A stretch of 64,000 bases of DNA from Acidobacteriota bacterium (GCA_030949985.1 JAUZRX010000049.1:1-64000), one strand, 5' to 3'. Positions 1 through 9,232 are shown, counted from the stretch's first letter. The notes: a model not told the origin generated them from the letters alone. Translations and numbers: made by a program.

Positions 1-55
1 GCCCTTCCCGTCCCACCTGGAAGTCAAGCCCCACGACCTGAAGAACGCTTTCTGA
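1..55 (+). CDS. C-terminal end of an unidentified protein (5' part outside window)
   Basis: The frame beginning at base 2 is open to a TGA at 53-55 and gives a short tail (PFPSHLEVKPHDLKNAF). Only 17 residues are visible, so no family can be named. It could be a chance frame, but it is the only frame that ends just before the GC-rich non-coding stretch at 56-274, and its codons mostly end in G or C as in the real genes here. Confidence 0.45.
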   Translation, partial: PFPSHLEVKPHDLKNAF

Positions 56-274
56 GCGCGCCCGGCCGGCCCGGCCGATGGATCCCGGGGCGCTCCCGCG
101 CCCGGCGGCGCCGGGAGGGGGGGCCTGCGGGCGCCGCCGGGCCGTCACCGGCGGGCGAGAAGGGGGGCCTGAGGGGCGCGCCGGGCGCGCTCCGGGGGGC
201 CGGCGCCCGGCGGGAGGGGGCACCCCCCCGGCCGGGCGGCCAGGAACAACATTGTTCGCTCCACGGTGGGGGGG
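56..274. other. GC-rich intergenic stretch, no gene seen
   Basis: This stretch is rich in runs of G and C with several self-complementary blocks of GGCCGG and GGCGCC type. No T-run follows any of the hairpins, so I do not call a terminator. The frames that are open here (for example from 78) are low-complexity Gly/Arg/Pro and look non-coding. Confidence 0.5.
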
Positions 275-772
275 TCAGGAGAGCGCCTCGACCTCGTCGG
301 CCACCGCTTCCCAGGCCAGCGGATCGGAAGACAGCAGCGTGCGCAGGTAGAGATCCACGTCGGCCCCGGGAAACTCTTTCCTGAGCGCCGCGACGGCCTG
401 TTTGACCTTCTCTCGCGATGGAGGTTCCACCTCGTCGGCATCGCTGATCACGCCCTGGTCGTGGGCAATGCCCAGCAAATCGAGAAAGCGCCCGAGCATG
501 TCACGCCGATGGGTCAGGTGAAAGGACATCAGGATCTGCGAGGCGGTCTCCTCGGGTAATCCTCCCTCCGCCAGCAAAGCCGCCCGGCGCTGACGGGGCA
601 ACTTGGCCAGGTAGCTGGCCCGCAGCCCGCGGGCCGTCAGCCAGGGTGCCAACGCCGCGCTGCGCTCGAGGCGGTCGAGCCGCGGATCTTCCCACAGGGC
701 CAGGGCCAGTTCCTCCCGGCGCCCCCGGTCGAGGCTCTTCCAGATCTGTCGTGCCGTCACCACCGTGGTCAT
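275..772 (-). CDS. Conserved-looking hypothetical protein, about 165 aa
   Basis: I do not recognise the family. The product looks soluble and largely helical, with many Leu, Arg and Glu residues and a charged C-terminal half (REKVKQAVAALRKEFPGAD). No signal peptide or membrane segment is visible. The frame is open up to 877, but the sensible start is the ATG at 772. A GGAGG abuts that ATG directly, which is too close for a ribosome site, so the GTG three codons further in (763) is an equally good start with nine bases of spacing. It is divergent from the exported protein at 909. Confidence 0.6.
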   Translation of the reverse strand: MTTVVTARQIWKSLDRGRREELALALWEDPRLDRLERSAALAPWLTARGLRASYLAKLPRQRRAALLAEGGLPEETASQILMSFHLTHRRDMLGRFLDLLGIAHDQGVISDADEVEPPSREKVKQAVAALRKEFPGADVDLYLRTLLSSDPLAWEAVADEVEALS

Positions 773-908
773 CCTCCGCTCACAGGGAAGGTGCAGGCTA
801 GGCCCACCGGGGCCAGGGGTCAAGTCCGCAGCAACGCCCGCCGAAGGTGCTACCCTCTGTCCTGGCCGCGCCGGCACAGCGCGGAAGATTACGGAGGAGG
901 AGGAACGA

Positions 909-1577
909 ATGAGACGACGCTACGCCCGTCTGCTGACCGTGGTCCTGACCCTGACCCCCATGGTCCTGTCGCCGGCCATGGTACCGACCGTCCAGGCCGC
1001 GGAAGGGATGAGGGAATCTTCCACCGGGCTCGAATTCAGCCTCACCCGCCGCCTGCCGGGGCAGGACACGGACCTGCTCCTCACCGGCGTGGGGGTGCGC
1101 AAGAAGCTGATCTTCAAGGTCTATGGCTTCGGTTTCTACGTCGACGCTGCGGTGGCTCCCGGGCACCTCGCCGCGTTTCGCGGCCAGAGTGCCGCTCGTC
1201 TGGCCGGCAACGAGGATGTCTACGAGGCCCTGATGACCCTGCCCGGCACGCGCCTGGCCGTGATGAAGTTCGTGCGCGCGGTCAGCGGCTCCAAGATGAA
1301 GGGCGCGCTGGGCGACGCCCTGCAGGAGGTCAGTGCCTCCGACCCCGCCCGCAACGCCTTCCTTCGCCTGTGGGACGAGGAAATCGAAAACGGTGAGGAG
1401 GTCCTGATCGCCTTCTTTCCCGGCGGCAGGGTGGTCGTCTACCGCCACGGTCAAGAAAAAGGCTCGGTGACCTCGCCGGCCATCGCCCGGGGACTGCTCG
1501 AGTCGTGGCTCGGCGTATCCCCGGTCTCTTCCTCGATCAAGACGGGAGTGGTGGCCAGGCTCCCGGAGATTCTCTGA
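909..1577 (+). CDS. Exported chalcone-isomerase-like protein
   Basis: The 222-residue product starts with a clear signal peptide (positively charged MRRRYARLL, hydrophobic core, likely cleavage near residue 33 after VQA). The body carries the conserved opening of chalcone-isomerase-like proteins (TGVGVRKKLIFKVYGFGFYV, about residues 56-75). In bacteria this family is usually periplasmic, binds fatty acids or other small ligands, and is not shown to isomerise chalcones. The start at 909 follows a GGAGGAGGA ribosome site. The TGA stop is immediately followed by the GTG start of the GH57 gene, so the two are probably co-translated, although a functional link is not obvious. Confidence 0.8.
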   Translation: MRRRYARLLTVVLTLTPMVLSPAMVPTVQAAEGMRESSTGLEFSLTRRLPGQDTDLLLTGVGVRKKLIFKVYGFGFYVDAAVAPGHLAAFRGQSAARLAGNEDVYEALMTLPGTRLAVMKFVRAVSGSKMKGALGDALQEVSASDPARNAFLRLWDEEIENGEEVLIAFFPGGRVVVYRHGQEKGSVTSPAIARGLLESWLGVSPVSSSIKTGVVARLPEIL

Positions 1578-3656
1578 GTGGAGCCCGGGTTTCCATTCCA
1601 CTTCGTCCTGCACGACCACCAACCTTACGGGAACTTCCCCGAGGTCTTCGAAGCCGCGTGGGAGCGGGCCTACGGCCCTACCCTGGCCATCCTCGACCGC
1701 CATCCCGATTTCCGTTTCGGGCTGCACATCACCGGCGCGCTCTGGGAGTGGATCGAACGCCATCGTCCCCAAGCCATGGAAACCATCGCGGGCATGGTCA
1801 CACGAAACCAGGTCGAACTGATCGGTGGCCCGTTCTACGAGCCCGTGCTGGCGCTGGTCACTCCCCGGGACGCCGCGGGACAAATCGGCCTGATGCGGCG
1901 CTTTCTCGAGCGCCACTTCGGCGTGGCCAGCCGCGGAGCCTGGCTGGCGGAAAGGGTCTGGCAGCCGGATCTTCCCGAGCTCCTCGAGGACGCGGGGGTG
2001 ACGTTCACCTTCGTCGACGACACTCATCTCTTCACCGCTGGACCCGACGGGAAGCGGATCGGCAATCACGTGTTGGCCGAATCGCGGGGCAAGCGCGTCG
2101 CCCTGTTTCCCATCGATTTCAAGCTGAGATATGCCATACCGTTCCAGCCCGCCGCCCAAACGGTGCAACGCCTGCTCGAACTCCAGGCGGCCGGGTGTTC
2201 GTCGGCCACCTACGCCGACGACGGCGAGAAGCTGGGCCTGTGGCCGGGAACCCATGACTGGGTCTGGAAGGAGAAGTGGTTCGAGAACTTCGTGCGGACC
2301 GTGCTGGAGACGCCGGAGATCCACACGGCCCTACCCTCCGAGACCCTCGATCACCTGCCCGCCGAGGACCTGGTCTATCCCCCCACCACCTCCTACGACG
2401 AGTTGGGCGAGTGGGCCTTGCCCCCCGGCAGGCAGGCCCAACGCAAGGCTCTGGTCGAGTGCCTCGAACGCTCCGGCGTCCTGGAGAACTGTCGACCGTT
2501 GATCCGCGGCGGCCATTTCCCCGTCTTTCTCGCACGCTATCCCGAAGCCAACCTGATGCACAAGTGGATGCTCGAGGTCAGCCGACGGCTGGAACGAACT
2601 GAAACCGAGACCGGCCGGACTCTCGACGCCGCCCGCCGCGCCCTCTACCAGGCGCAGGTCAACTGCCCGTACTGGCACGGTCTGTTCGGCGGGCTCTACA
2701 TGCCGGTTCTGCGCCACGTCGTCTATGCCCGGCTGCTGACCGCGGAGCGTGAAATGGCGCGGGCCCAGGCCCCACCCCCCTCCGCCCTCTGCCGGGGAGA
2801 CCTGGACTGCGACGGCCGGGAGGAGATCTGGGGCGGCGGCGGCCCGGGACGTTTTCTCTTCTCGAGCCGCTGGTCCGGAGGCCTGCGCATCTGGGGCCGC
2901 TGGGACGCGGAGCAGGCCGTGACGGATGTGATGGCCCGCCGCCGGGAGGCCTACCATCTCGAAGCCCCCGAAACGCCCCAGGCCGGGGAGGGGCCCGCTG
3001 AAGACGGTTCGCCTCGGTCGATCCATGACATGCAGGCCGTGATGCCCCGGGTCTTCGCCGAACGCTGCGGCTGGGACCACGCGCCCCGGGTCTCCGGGGT
3101 CGAGGTCACCTTGCCGACCGGCTTCTCCGCCCGGCAGCTGCTGCGAGCCGGCTCCTGGCGCGACGCCCACTTCGCACCCGCTCGCGCCGTGGAAGTCGCG
3201 GACACTTCGATCACCTGGGAGATCGACAGCCCGGCCGGCTTCCGGGCCCACCGGCGGATCAGCGCCTCGGCGGACGGCTGCGAACTGCAATTCGACCATG
3301 CACTGGAAGGCGGCGGCGAAGAGGACCGCTGGGGCGTGGAGTGGAACCTGGCCCTTCCCGGCCGGGGCCTGGTCGCCGCGCCCGGCCGACCGGCGGTGAC
3401 GCTGGATGGAGCCTGGCACGAGCCCTTCGAAATCGAAGCCACCCGGCGGTTGACCGTGCGCTCCGAGGCGCCGGCGGCGGAGGTGCACTTCGCATTCGAT
3501 GTTCCCTGTCACGTGATGGCACACCTGGTCGAAACCCTGGTCCGCTCGGAAAGCGGCTTCGAGGGGGTGATCCAGGGCCTTTGCCTGGTGTTCAGCCCCC
3601 CCCGCGGTCGACGCAAGCTCAAGGTCGCCGTATCTCTCGCACCACCGCGGAGTTGA
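1578..3656 (+). CDS. Glycoside hydrolase family 57, 4-alpha-glucanotransferase/alpha-amylase type
   Basis: This 692-residue protein has the GH57 signature blocks in order: HDHQP (residues 12-16), a GGPFYEP block, WLAERVWQPD with the nucleophile Glu125, and YADDGEKLG with the acid/base Asp at 214 or 215. The length and the long beta-rich C-terminal half (about residues 370-692) match the GH57 glucanotransferases that carry DUF1925 and DUF1926 domains. It would act in the cytoplasm on alpha-1,4-glucans such as glycogen or maltodextrin; no signal peptide is present. It starts with GTG directly after the upstream TGA. Transferase versus hydrolase activity cannot be settled from sequence alone. 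Confidence 0.9.
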   Translation: MEPGFPFHFVLHDHQPYGNFPEVFEAAWERAYGPTLAILDRHPDFRFGLHITGALWEWIERHRPQAMETIAGMVTRNQVELIGGPFYEPVLALVTPRDAAGQIGLMRRFLERHFGVASRGAWLAERVWQPDLPELLEDAGVTFTFVDDTHLFTAGPDGKRIGNHVLAESRGKRVALFPIDFKLRYAIPFQPAAQTVQRLLELQAAGCSSATYADDGEKLGLWPGTHDWVWKEKWFENFVRTVLETPEIHTALPSETLDHLPAEDLVYPPTTSYDELGEWALPPGRQAQRKALVECLERSGVLENCRPLIRGGHFPVFLARYPEANLMHKWMLEVSRRLERTETETGRTLDAARRALYQAQVNCPYWHGLFGGLYMPVLRHVVYARLLTAEREMARAQAPPPSALCRGDLDCDGREEIWGGGGPGRFLFSSRWSGGLRIWGRWDAEQAVTDVMARRREAYHLEAPETPQAGEGPAEDGSPRSIHDMQAVMPRVFAERCGWDHAPRVSGVEVTLPTGFSARQLLRAGSWRDAHFAPARAVEVADTSITWEIDSPAGFRAHRRISASADGCELQFDHALEGGGEEDRWGVEWNLALPGRGLVAAPGRPAVTLDGAWHEPFEIEATRRLTVRSEAPAAEVHFAFDVPCHVMAHLVETLVRSESGFEGVIQGLCLVFSPPRGRRKLKVAVSLAPPRS

Positions 3657-3682
3657 ATCCGATTCCGTCCGGCCCCTATATT
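3653..3682 (+). promoter_or_regulatory. Candidate sigma-70 promoter upstream of the RodZ-like gene
   Basis: TTGAAT at 3653-3658 and TATATT at 3677-3682 are separated by 18 bases. The -35 box overlaps the end of the GH57 gene. The stretch 3657-3967 otherwise holds no convincing gene. A 22-codon frame at 3706-3774 and an Arg-rich upstream extension of the next gene from 3764 are open, but their codons are less GC-biased than in real genes here. Confidence 0.5.
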
Positions 3683-3967
3683 CGACGACGGCGGGATTGC
3701 GGAGGATGAAGTTGAGGGCAGAGACCACCACCCGGCGACGAAAACTCACCCGGGGACCCCACGATGGCCCGTAGGTCGCGTCGCCGCCGACAGTCGGGAA
3801 AAGACCGCCATGCCCAAGGTGCAGGGGCGCAGGCGGGCACCACGGCGGTCGCCGCCCGCCCCGGGACCGCCGATGACGAAAATCGTTCCCCCGACGGTTT
3901 GACACCCGCCACCGCTGCCGCCTATGATCCGCCCGCCGTCTCGCAACCCACCGGAGACGAACCCACG

Positions 3968-4438
3968 ATGCCTTCATTCGGGGAGACGCTGCGGCGGCAA
4001 CGGGAGTTGCGACAGATCTCGCTCCGGGAAGTCTCCGAAGCGACCAAGATCAACATTCGCTATCTCGAGGCCCTCGAGCGTAACGACTTTACCCACCTCC
4101 CGGGTGGGGCTTTCACCCGTGGATACATCCGTTCCTTCGCCCGCGTGATCGGCGTCGACGAAAGCGAGATGGTCGACGCCTATCTCTACGAACTCTCCCA
4201 GCAAAACCATAGCGAGGGCCCCACCGGCGAAAGAGGGGTCCAGGCCGAGACCCTGGCCCAACATTTTTCCCTGCCCCGCGGCAACGAGGAAGAGCGTCGG
4301 CGACGCGCCCGCATCCTGGCCGTGATCGCCATTGTCCTGCTGACCCTGGCCATCGTCGGTGGCGGCGGCTGGGCACTCTACACCTGGCTCGGCACATCCC
4401 CGGCGCAGACGCAGAACCAGGAAGCCCTCGCCCCGTGA
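3968..4438 (+). CDS. RodZ-like helix-turn-helix membrane protein
   Basis: Residues 1-75 form an XRE/HTH_25-type domain (SFGETLRRQRELRQISL, then YLEALERNDF and GGAFTRGYIRSFAR) typical of RodZ and its relatives. A basic stretch and a single membrane helix follow (about residues 116-137, VIAIVLLTLAIV), with only a short tail beyond it. Full RodZ has a longer periplasmic domain, so this is a short version that may anchor a cytoskeletal or regulatory partner to the inner membrane. The start at 3968 has GGAG at 3953-3956. An upstream ATG at 3764 would add 68 Arg/Pro-rich residues and is less likely. It overlaps the next gene by four bases. Confidence 0.75.
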   Translation: MPSFGETLRRQRELRQISLREVSEATKINIRYLEALERNDFTHLPGGAFTRGYIRSFARVIGVDESEMVDAYLYELSQQNHSEGPTGERGVQAETLAQHFSLPRGNEEERRRRARILAVIAIVLLTLAIVGGGGWALYTWLGTSPAQTQNQEALAP

Positions 4439-5595
4439 CGACGACCACCCCCAGCCTGGCGACCAAGCTCCTGGAAGCCATCCGTGGCGGCCAGGCTCCC
4501 GGGCGGGCACGACTGGCCGCCGCCCGCGGCGCGTTGCCGCTGGCTCCCGCCGAACTGGCAGTTCTCCAGGTCCTGCTTCTCTCCGATCCCGATGACGCAA
4601 TTCGCAACAGCGCCCGGCAGAGCCTCGACGAGATCGATCCCGCCGTGGTCGCCGAACTGGCCACGGAGGCCGACACCCCTCCGGCCGTCCTCGAGTGGAT
4701 TGTCGGCCAGTTGCCGCGCTGGCCCGAAAGCGGGGCGCTGCTGGCCCGTCGCGCCGACCTGTCGAGTGATCTCGGGCGCACGCTCGCCGCCTGCGACGAG
4801 GCGGCGACCCTCGAGGCTTTGGCAGGGAATTTCGTCGCCCTCAGCCACGATCCGGAAATCGGCCGCCTGCTGCGTAGCAACCCGAGCCTGCCCCGGGCCG
4901 CCCTGCACCGACTTCTCGACCACCTCGAAGAGATCGCCAAGGAAGAAGCCCGCCACGCCGAGCCGACAGAAGAAGACGATCCCGGTTCCGGAACCGACGC
5001 TGATCCGCCCCAGCTGCAGCCCGCCACCGACCCCTTCCTCGCCGCCCTTGGCGTCGACGCCGAGGTGGAAGCCCTGCTCCCATCACTGGGCCTCGACCTC
5101 GGCCGCCTCGCCGAGCGCAGCGAACTGCTCTGCGATACGGAGGAACTGGACGACGAAGGCCTGATCAAGCGCCTGTCCCGCATGAATGTCGGACAGAAGC
5201 TGCGCCTGGCCCTCTTCGGCGGCAAGGAGGAGCGGACGATACTCGTGCGGGACAGCAACCGGATCGTCGCCGCCGCCGTGATCAAGAACCCGAAGTTCAC
5301 CGAGCAAGAGGCCGACGCGGTGGCCAAATCACGCAACGTGAGCGACGAGGTGCTCCGACTGATCGGCCGCAACAAGGAGTTCGCGCGCAACCCGAAGATC
5401 CAGCTCAGTTTGATCCACAATCCCCGGACCCCGGTGGAGTTGGCCATGCACTTCCTCCCGCAACGCAACGACCGGGAGTTGAAGATGCTGTTCAAGAACA
5501 GGAACGTTGCCGACGTCGTCCGTCGCCAGGCGAAGAAGATTTTCGATGCGCGCGAGGCACGGCGACGCGTACGGTTGCGCCCCAAGACGCACTGA
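4435..5595 (+). CDS. Helical repeat protein of unknown function
   Basis: The 386-residue product has no signal peptide or membrane helix. It is built of short paired helices with recurring patterns such as NPKFTEQEADAVAKSRNVS and NPKIQLSLIHNPRTPVELA, reminiscent of HEAT or leucine-rich-variant solenoids. An acidic, low-complexity linker (about residues 175-200) separates two halves. Such folds usually serve as protein-binding scaffolds. The GTG start overlaps the TGA of the RodZ-like gene (GTGA), so the two are translationally coupled. With the TPR and PP2C genes that follow it looks like part of an uncharacterised signalling or cell-shape module. Confidence 0.7.
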   Translation: MTTTTPSLATKLLEAIRGGQAPGRARLAAARGALPLAPAELAVLQVLLLSDPDDAIRNSARQSLDEIDPAVVAELATEADTPPAVLEWIVGQLPRWPESGALLARRADLSSDLGRTLAACDEAATLEALAGNFVALSHDPEIGRLLRSNPSLPRAALHRLLDHLEEIAKEEARHAEPTEEDDPGSGTDADPPQLQPATDPFLAALGVDAEVEALLPSLGLDLGRLAERSELLCDTEELDDEGLIKRLSRMNVGQKLRLALFGGKEERTILVRDSNRIVAAAVIKNPKFTEQEADAVAKSRNVSDEVLRLIGRNKEFARNPKIQLSLIHNPRTPVELAMHFLPQRNDRELKMLFKNRNVADVVRRQAKKIFDAREARRRVRLRPKTH

Positions 5596-5623
5596 AACCA
5601 GGAGGCGGCGGAGCCAGTGACCC

Positions 5624-5653
5624 GTGACAGGAAGAAGTGCGATGGTGTAGATT
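5624..5653 (+). promoter_or_regulatory. Candidate sigma-70 promoter for the TPR-PP2C pair
   Basis: GTGACA at 5624-5629 and TAGATT at 5648-5653 lie 18 bases apart, upstream of the TPR gene start at 5701. The match is moderate, and read-through from the preceding gene is also possible. Confidence 0.35.
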
Positions 5654-5700
5654 CCCGGGGCAGATCCGCGTCTCTCTTCGACAGCTCTCCGAGAATAGCC

Positions 5701-6684
5701 ATGCGAGCCCTGAAGGCGGTTCGACAGCACCTGAAAAGCTACCACCTCAAATCCGGGGTGTTCCACTTCTATCGTGGCGAGCACGGCCCCGCAGCGGATT
5801 TCCTGACCCGCGCCCTGAACGAAGACGGCGATCGGCTCAGCGCCGCCGACCGTCGCGCGGCGCTGTACTACCTGGTGCAGACGCGTATCGGTGCCGCGTT
5901 CCACCACGAAACCCGGGGCGATATGGATCGCGCGATCGCCGAGTACCGCAGCGCCCTCGAGGTGATGCCCAGGTACCCGGACGTCCACCTGCGGCTGGGA
6001 GACGCCCTGGCCCGTACCGGTCGCCACGACGAGGCCATCGAACACTACGAGCAGGCCATCGAGGTCAATCCTCTCTACGTGCATGCCAGAGTGCGCCTAG
6101 GTTTCGCCCACCTCGAAAAAGGTGATTTCGAAGCGGCGCGGCAAGCCTTTCGGGAGGCCGACCAGGCCCGTCGAGCGCGGGCCGAGCAGAGCCTCAAAAG
6201 CGCCGAAGAGGCCCTGGGTCGAGGCCAGCCCGAGGAGGCGGCCGCGATCTACAACGATGTCTTTCAAGAGAATCTGGCGCGCTTCAAGCAGGAACTGGAG
6301 GAGGGCCTGAACCATCTGCGGATGGAGCGATGGGAAGACGCCGTCACGCATCTCGAGACCGCCGCCGAGCTCTGCCCGCGATATGCCGATGTCCACAATT
6401 ACCTCGGTGTCGCCCTGGCCGAACAGGGACGGCACAAGCCGGCGGTCCAGGCTTTCCTGGCCTCGGTGAAGATCAATCCCGAATACCTGGTGGCCTGGCT
6501 CAACCTGGCTTTCGTGGCCTTCGAACTGGGCGACGAAAAGCTCGCCAGACAAGCGCTGGGGGAGGTCCTCGATCGTGAGGCGGACAACGCCCCCGCCCAG
6601 TACCTGCTGGCCCAACTCGGCGGCACCGAGGGCCAGTCGGCGGCGTTGCGGCCATCGAAGCCAGCCGCGCAGGGTCGGTCATGA
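5701..6684 (+). CDS. Tetratricopeptide repeat protein
   Basis: The product carries at least five TPR units, for example GDMDRAIAEYRSALEVMPRY, TGRHDEAIEHYEQAIEVNPL, EKGDFEAARQAFREADQA and a later EQGRHKPAVQAF block. No signal peptide is visible, so it is probably a cytoplasmic scaffold. The open frame extends to 5617, but the ATG at 5701 begins the structured part (MRALKAVRQHL) and is the likelier start, giving 327 residues. Its stop overlaps the PP2C start (ATGA), implying co-translation with the phosphatase. The partners it binds cannot be told from sequence. Confidence 0.8.
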   Translation: MRALKAVRQHLKSYHLKSGVFHFYRGEHGPAADFLTRALNEDGDRLSAADRRAALYYLVQTRIGAAFHHETRGDMDRAIAEYRSALEVMPRYPDVHLRLGDALARTGRHDEAIEHYEQAIEVNPLYVHARVRLGFAHLEKGDFEAARQAFREADQARRARAEQSLKSAEEALGRGQPEEAAAIYNDVFQENLARFKQELEEGLNHLRMERWEDAVTHLETAAELCPRYADVHNYLGVALAEQGRHKPAVQAFLASVKINPEYLVAWLNLAFVAFELGDEKLARQALGEVLDREADNAPAQYLLAQLGGTEGQSAALRPSKPAAQGRS

Positions 6685-7481
6685 CCATCAGCGCCTGCGG
6701 CCAGACCGACCGGGGCCTGCTGCGGCCTCACAACGAAGATGCCCTGCTGATCTCGCTCGACCATGGAGTCTTCGCCGTCGCGGACGGGATGGGAGGCCAC
6801 GCGGCCGGCGAAGTCGCTTCGGGGATCGCCATCGAAGCGGTGCGCGAGGTGCTCGATCGTCCGAGAGCGGCCGACGACGACATGCCGGGATTGATCCGGC
6901 GTGCCATCGACGAGGCCAATCGTCGCATCGCAGACAGGATCCAGCTCAAGCCGGAATACCGCGGCATGGGTACGACCCTGGTGCTGGCGGTGGTGGAAGG
7001 CGACCGCTACTGGATCGCCCACGTGGGGGATTCCCGGGCCTACCGCATCCGCGGCTCGGAGATCCGCCAGCTGACATCCGACCACTCCTTCGTCAACGAA
7101 CTGGTGCGACTGGGCATGCTTTCCCGGGAGCAGGCCGCCCGGGACCCGCGCCGCAACGTGGTGACCCGGGCCCTGGGCAGCGGGCCCTCCGTGGTCGCTG
7201 ACGTGGTGGAGGAGGTCGCCCAACCGGGTGACCTGCTCCTGCTCTGTTCCGATGGCCTCAACAGCATGCTCGATGACGAGACGATTCTCGCCACGGCCAT
7301 GGCGGCACGGCAGGACCTGGATGATGGCTGCCGCCGGCTCGTGGCGGCCGCCAACGCCGCCGGAGGCGAAGACAACATCACGGTGATCCTCGTCCAACCC
7401 GTCGGCTCTCCGGTCGACTCGGTGACGCCGACCCAGCCGGTGGCGGCTCCGCCCTCGGACTCCGGCGAACAGCAGGACTGA
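6681..7481 (+). CDS. PP2C-family serine/threonine protein phosphatase
   Basis: The 266-residue protein contains the metal-binding PP2C motifs in order: an early GLLRPHNEDA block, VFAVADGMGGHAAGE, WIAHVGDSRAYRI, LLLLCSDGL and the C-terminal GGEDNITVILV. These are the aspartates and glycine turns that hold two Mn/Mg ions in bacterial PrpC/Stp1-type phosphatases, which reverse Hanks-type kinase phosphorylation. No kinase gene lies in the window. It is cytoplasmic, starts with an ATG overlapping the TPR stop by four bases, and ends in a short Pro/Thr-rich tail. Confidence 0.92.
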   Translation: MTISACGQTDRGLLRPHNEDALLISLDHGVFAVADGMGGHAAGEVASGIAIEAVREVLDRPRAADDDMPGLIRRAIDEANRRIADRIQLKPEYRGMGTTLVLAVVEGDRYWIAHVGDSRAYRIRGSEIRQLTSDHSFVNELVRLGMLSREQAARDPRRNVVTRALGSGPSVVADVVEEVAQPGDLLLLCSDGLNSMLDDETILATAMAARQDLDDGCRRLVAAANAAGGEDNITVILVQPVGSPVDSVTPTQPVAAPPSDSGEQQD

Positions 7482-7524
7482 CGGCCGGCCCCTCTCGAGC
7501 GGGAAACCGCTTTCGAAGCCTTTC

Positions 7525-7553
7525 TTGACCCGGCTTGCACCGCCTTTTATATT
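7525..7553 (+). promoter_or_regulatory. Strong sigma-70 promoter for the exported protein gene
   Basis: TTGACC at 7525-7530 and TATATT at 7548-7553 are separated by 17 bases, one of the best promoter matches in the window. The implied start of transcription near 7560 leaves a very short leader before AGAGG (7564-7568) and the TTG start at 7574. This spacing also supports choosing that TTG over the earlier in-frame TTG at 7535, which lies inside the promoter. Confidence 0.7.
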
Positions 7554-7573
7554 CGTCGCATCAAGAGGTTATC

Positions 7574-9196
7574 TTGCCGTTGTCGTTCGATCGCCTGCGT
7601 TCCCTGCCCACCCGGCTTTGGCTGGTGGCAGCAGCCGCCGCCCTGGCGGTTCCCGCGGTATCGGCGATCGACCCGGCCTACCTGGCGGCTCTCGAATCCC
7701 TGGCCGGGTCCAGCGGCTTGATTGGAGACGACCTTTCCCCGGCCCTGACCCTGGACGCCACGAGCCCCGCGGCGCGGCTGCTGCGTTCACGTCCCCGCAT
7801 CGAACATGCCATAGAGCTCACCGTGGCCGCCCCGCCCCTGCGTGTTCACCTCCCACCCGAACTGGCCGCCCGGCTGCCCGACGTGGATCGCGACGGCAGG
7901 GCCGACCGTGCGGCTCTGGCGGCCCGCATCGCCCAGCGCACGCTGGCCATCTGTCGTCGCTCGGGACTTGGCGCCCCCCTCGATGACGGCGACGGAGAAA
8001 TCGACATCTACCTGCTCGATCTGGGCCGCCAGGCGCGGGGATTCGCCGCCCTCGAACAGGCAGTCGGTCCGGGCCCCGGCGCCTTCGGCTTTGCCGTGGT
8101 CAATGCTTCCGCCAGGGAAACCGACCAGGACTTCGCCGCCATGGTCGCCAGGCTGGTCGCCAGGCTGGCCTTCGCCGCCGTCGATGCACAAGCTCCTTCC
8201 TGGTGGATCGAACCCAGCGCCCTGTGGATCCAAACCCGGGTCAGCGGACCATCCCTCGAAAGTGAGCGGGCCCTCACGGCCCGCTGGAATCACCCGGAAG
8301 TCGGACTCACCACATCCGACCCTCTTCTCGCCCGGGGCAATATCGGCCTGCTCTGGTCGACGGACTCGACATCCTCGGCTTCACGGGCCCTGGGTGCCGG
8401 TTGGAAAGCTCTTGCGCAACGGGTGGCCGATACCAGCGCCTTCGAGGCCATCGATCAGGCTCTTGTCGATGCCCTGGGCCTCGGCCTGCTCGACCTCCAG
8501 GAGCGGGCGGCCGCCATGCAACTGGCCACCGGCTTCGTTCCCGCGCGCATGGCCGGCAGCGTGGCCACCCTGCCGGTCATGGGAGAGTCCAGTTCGCTGC
8601 CTCTGGGCCCCGGTTCTCTGGGGATCTTCCGCATCGCTCCCGATCCGCACCAGGAAGGCGGAACCCTGTTGTGGGTCTACCCCGGAGAGGGCGACTGGCG
8701 CGCCACGCTGCTCTGCAAGCGCCGGATCGAGGGCTGGGAACTCGCTCCGGTGGAAGCCGGCGGGGACGGAAACTTCCAGGTGTCGATCCCCTGGCAGGAC
8801 TACCAGCGGGCCTTTCTCCTGCTCACCCGCCTCGATCGCTCCTCTCCCCCCGTGCGCCCCGCCATCGCCGCCCGGGCGGCGAGTTCCGAAGGTCCCTATG
8901 CCCTGTCGTCCCTGGCCGCCACCCGTCGATGGGAACGAACCGTCGAGATCCGCTGGAGCAGCGCCTGGGAGGACGGTCTTTTCGGCTGGATCGTCGAGCG
9001 CGCCCCGGCACCGGAAGGCCCCTGGTCGGTGGTCGGCTCGGTTCCCCTTCCGGCCCTGGGCGCCCGCGGCGAGGGCGGTGCCTACTCGTTGATCGATCGC
9101 TCCCCGGGGGCCGGCTCCTACTACAGGGTCGTCGGTCTGACCACCCTCGGACTCCGCGTGACAGGGCCGTCCATCGCCGTCGCCGGCGGTGAGTAG
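7574..9196 (+). CDS. Exported protein of unknown function, about 540 aa
   Basis: A signal peptide covers roughly the first 31 residues (basic start, then WLVAAAAALAVPAVSA). The mature part begins with a helical region and a DVDRDGRADRAALA block that resembles a short calcium-binding loop. A domain with several Trp residues follows (SWWIEPSALWIQ), and the C-terminal third looks like a fibronectin-III-type beta sandwich (WSSAWEDGLFGWIVERAP ... YYRVVGLTT). I cannot assign an enzyme class, and no HExxH or Ser-His-Asp arrangement is evident. It is probably periplasmic or secreted. It starts with TTG behind AGAGG. Confidence 0.7.
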   Translation: MPLSFDRLRSLPTRLWLVAAAAALAVPAVSAIDPAYLAALESLAGSSGLIGDDLSPALTLDATSPAARLLRSRPRIEHAIELTVAAPPLRVHLPPELAARLPDVDRDGRADRAALAARIAQRTLAICRRSGLGAPLDDGDGEIDIYLLDLGRQARGFAALEQAVGPGPGAFGFAVVNASARETDQDFAAMVARLVARLAFAAVDAQAPSWWIEPSALWIQTRVSGPSLESERALTARWNHPEVGLTTSDPLLARGNIGLLWSTDSTSSASRALGAGWKALAQRVADTSAFEAIDQALVDALGLGLLDLQERAAAMQLATGFVPARMAGSVATLPVMGESSSLPLGPGSLGIFRIAPDPHQEGGTLLWVYPGEGDWRATLLCKRRIEGWELAPVEAGGDGNFQVSIPWQDYQRAFLLLTRLDRSSPPVRPAIAARAASSEGPYALSSLAATRRWERTVEIRWSSAWEDGLFGWIVERAPAPEGPWSVVGSVPLPALGARGEGGAYSLIDRSPGAGSYYRVVGLTTLGLRVTGPSIAVAGGE

Positions 9197-9232
9197 TCGC
9201 GCGGTGCGTGACGGCGCGAGGGGAACCGTCCC

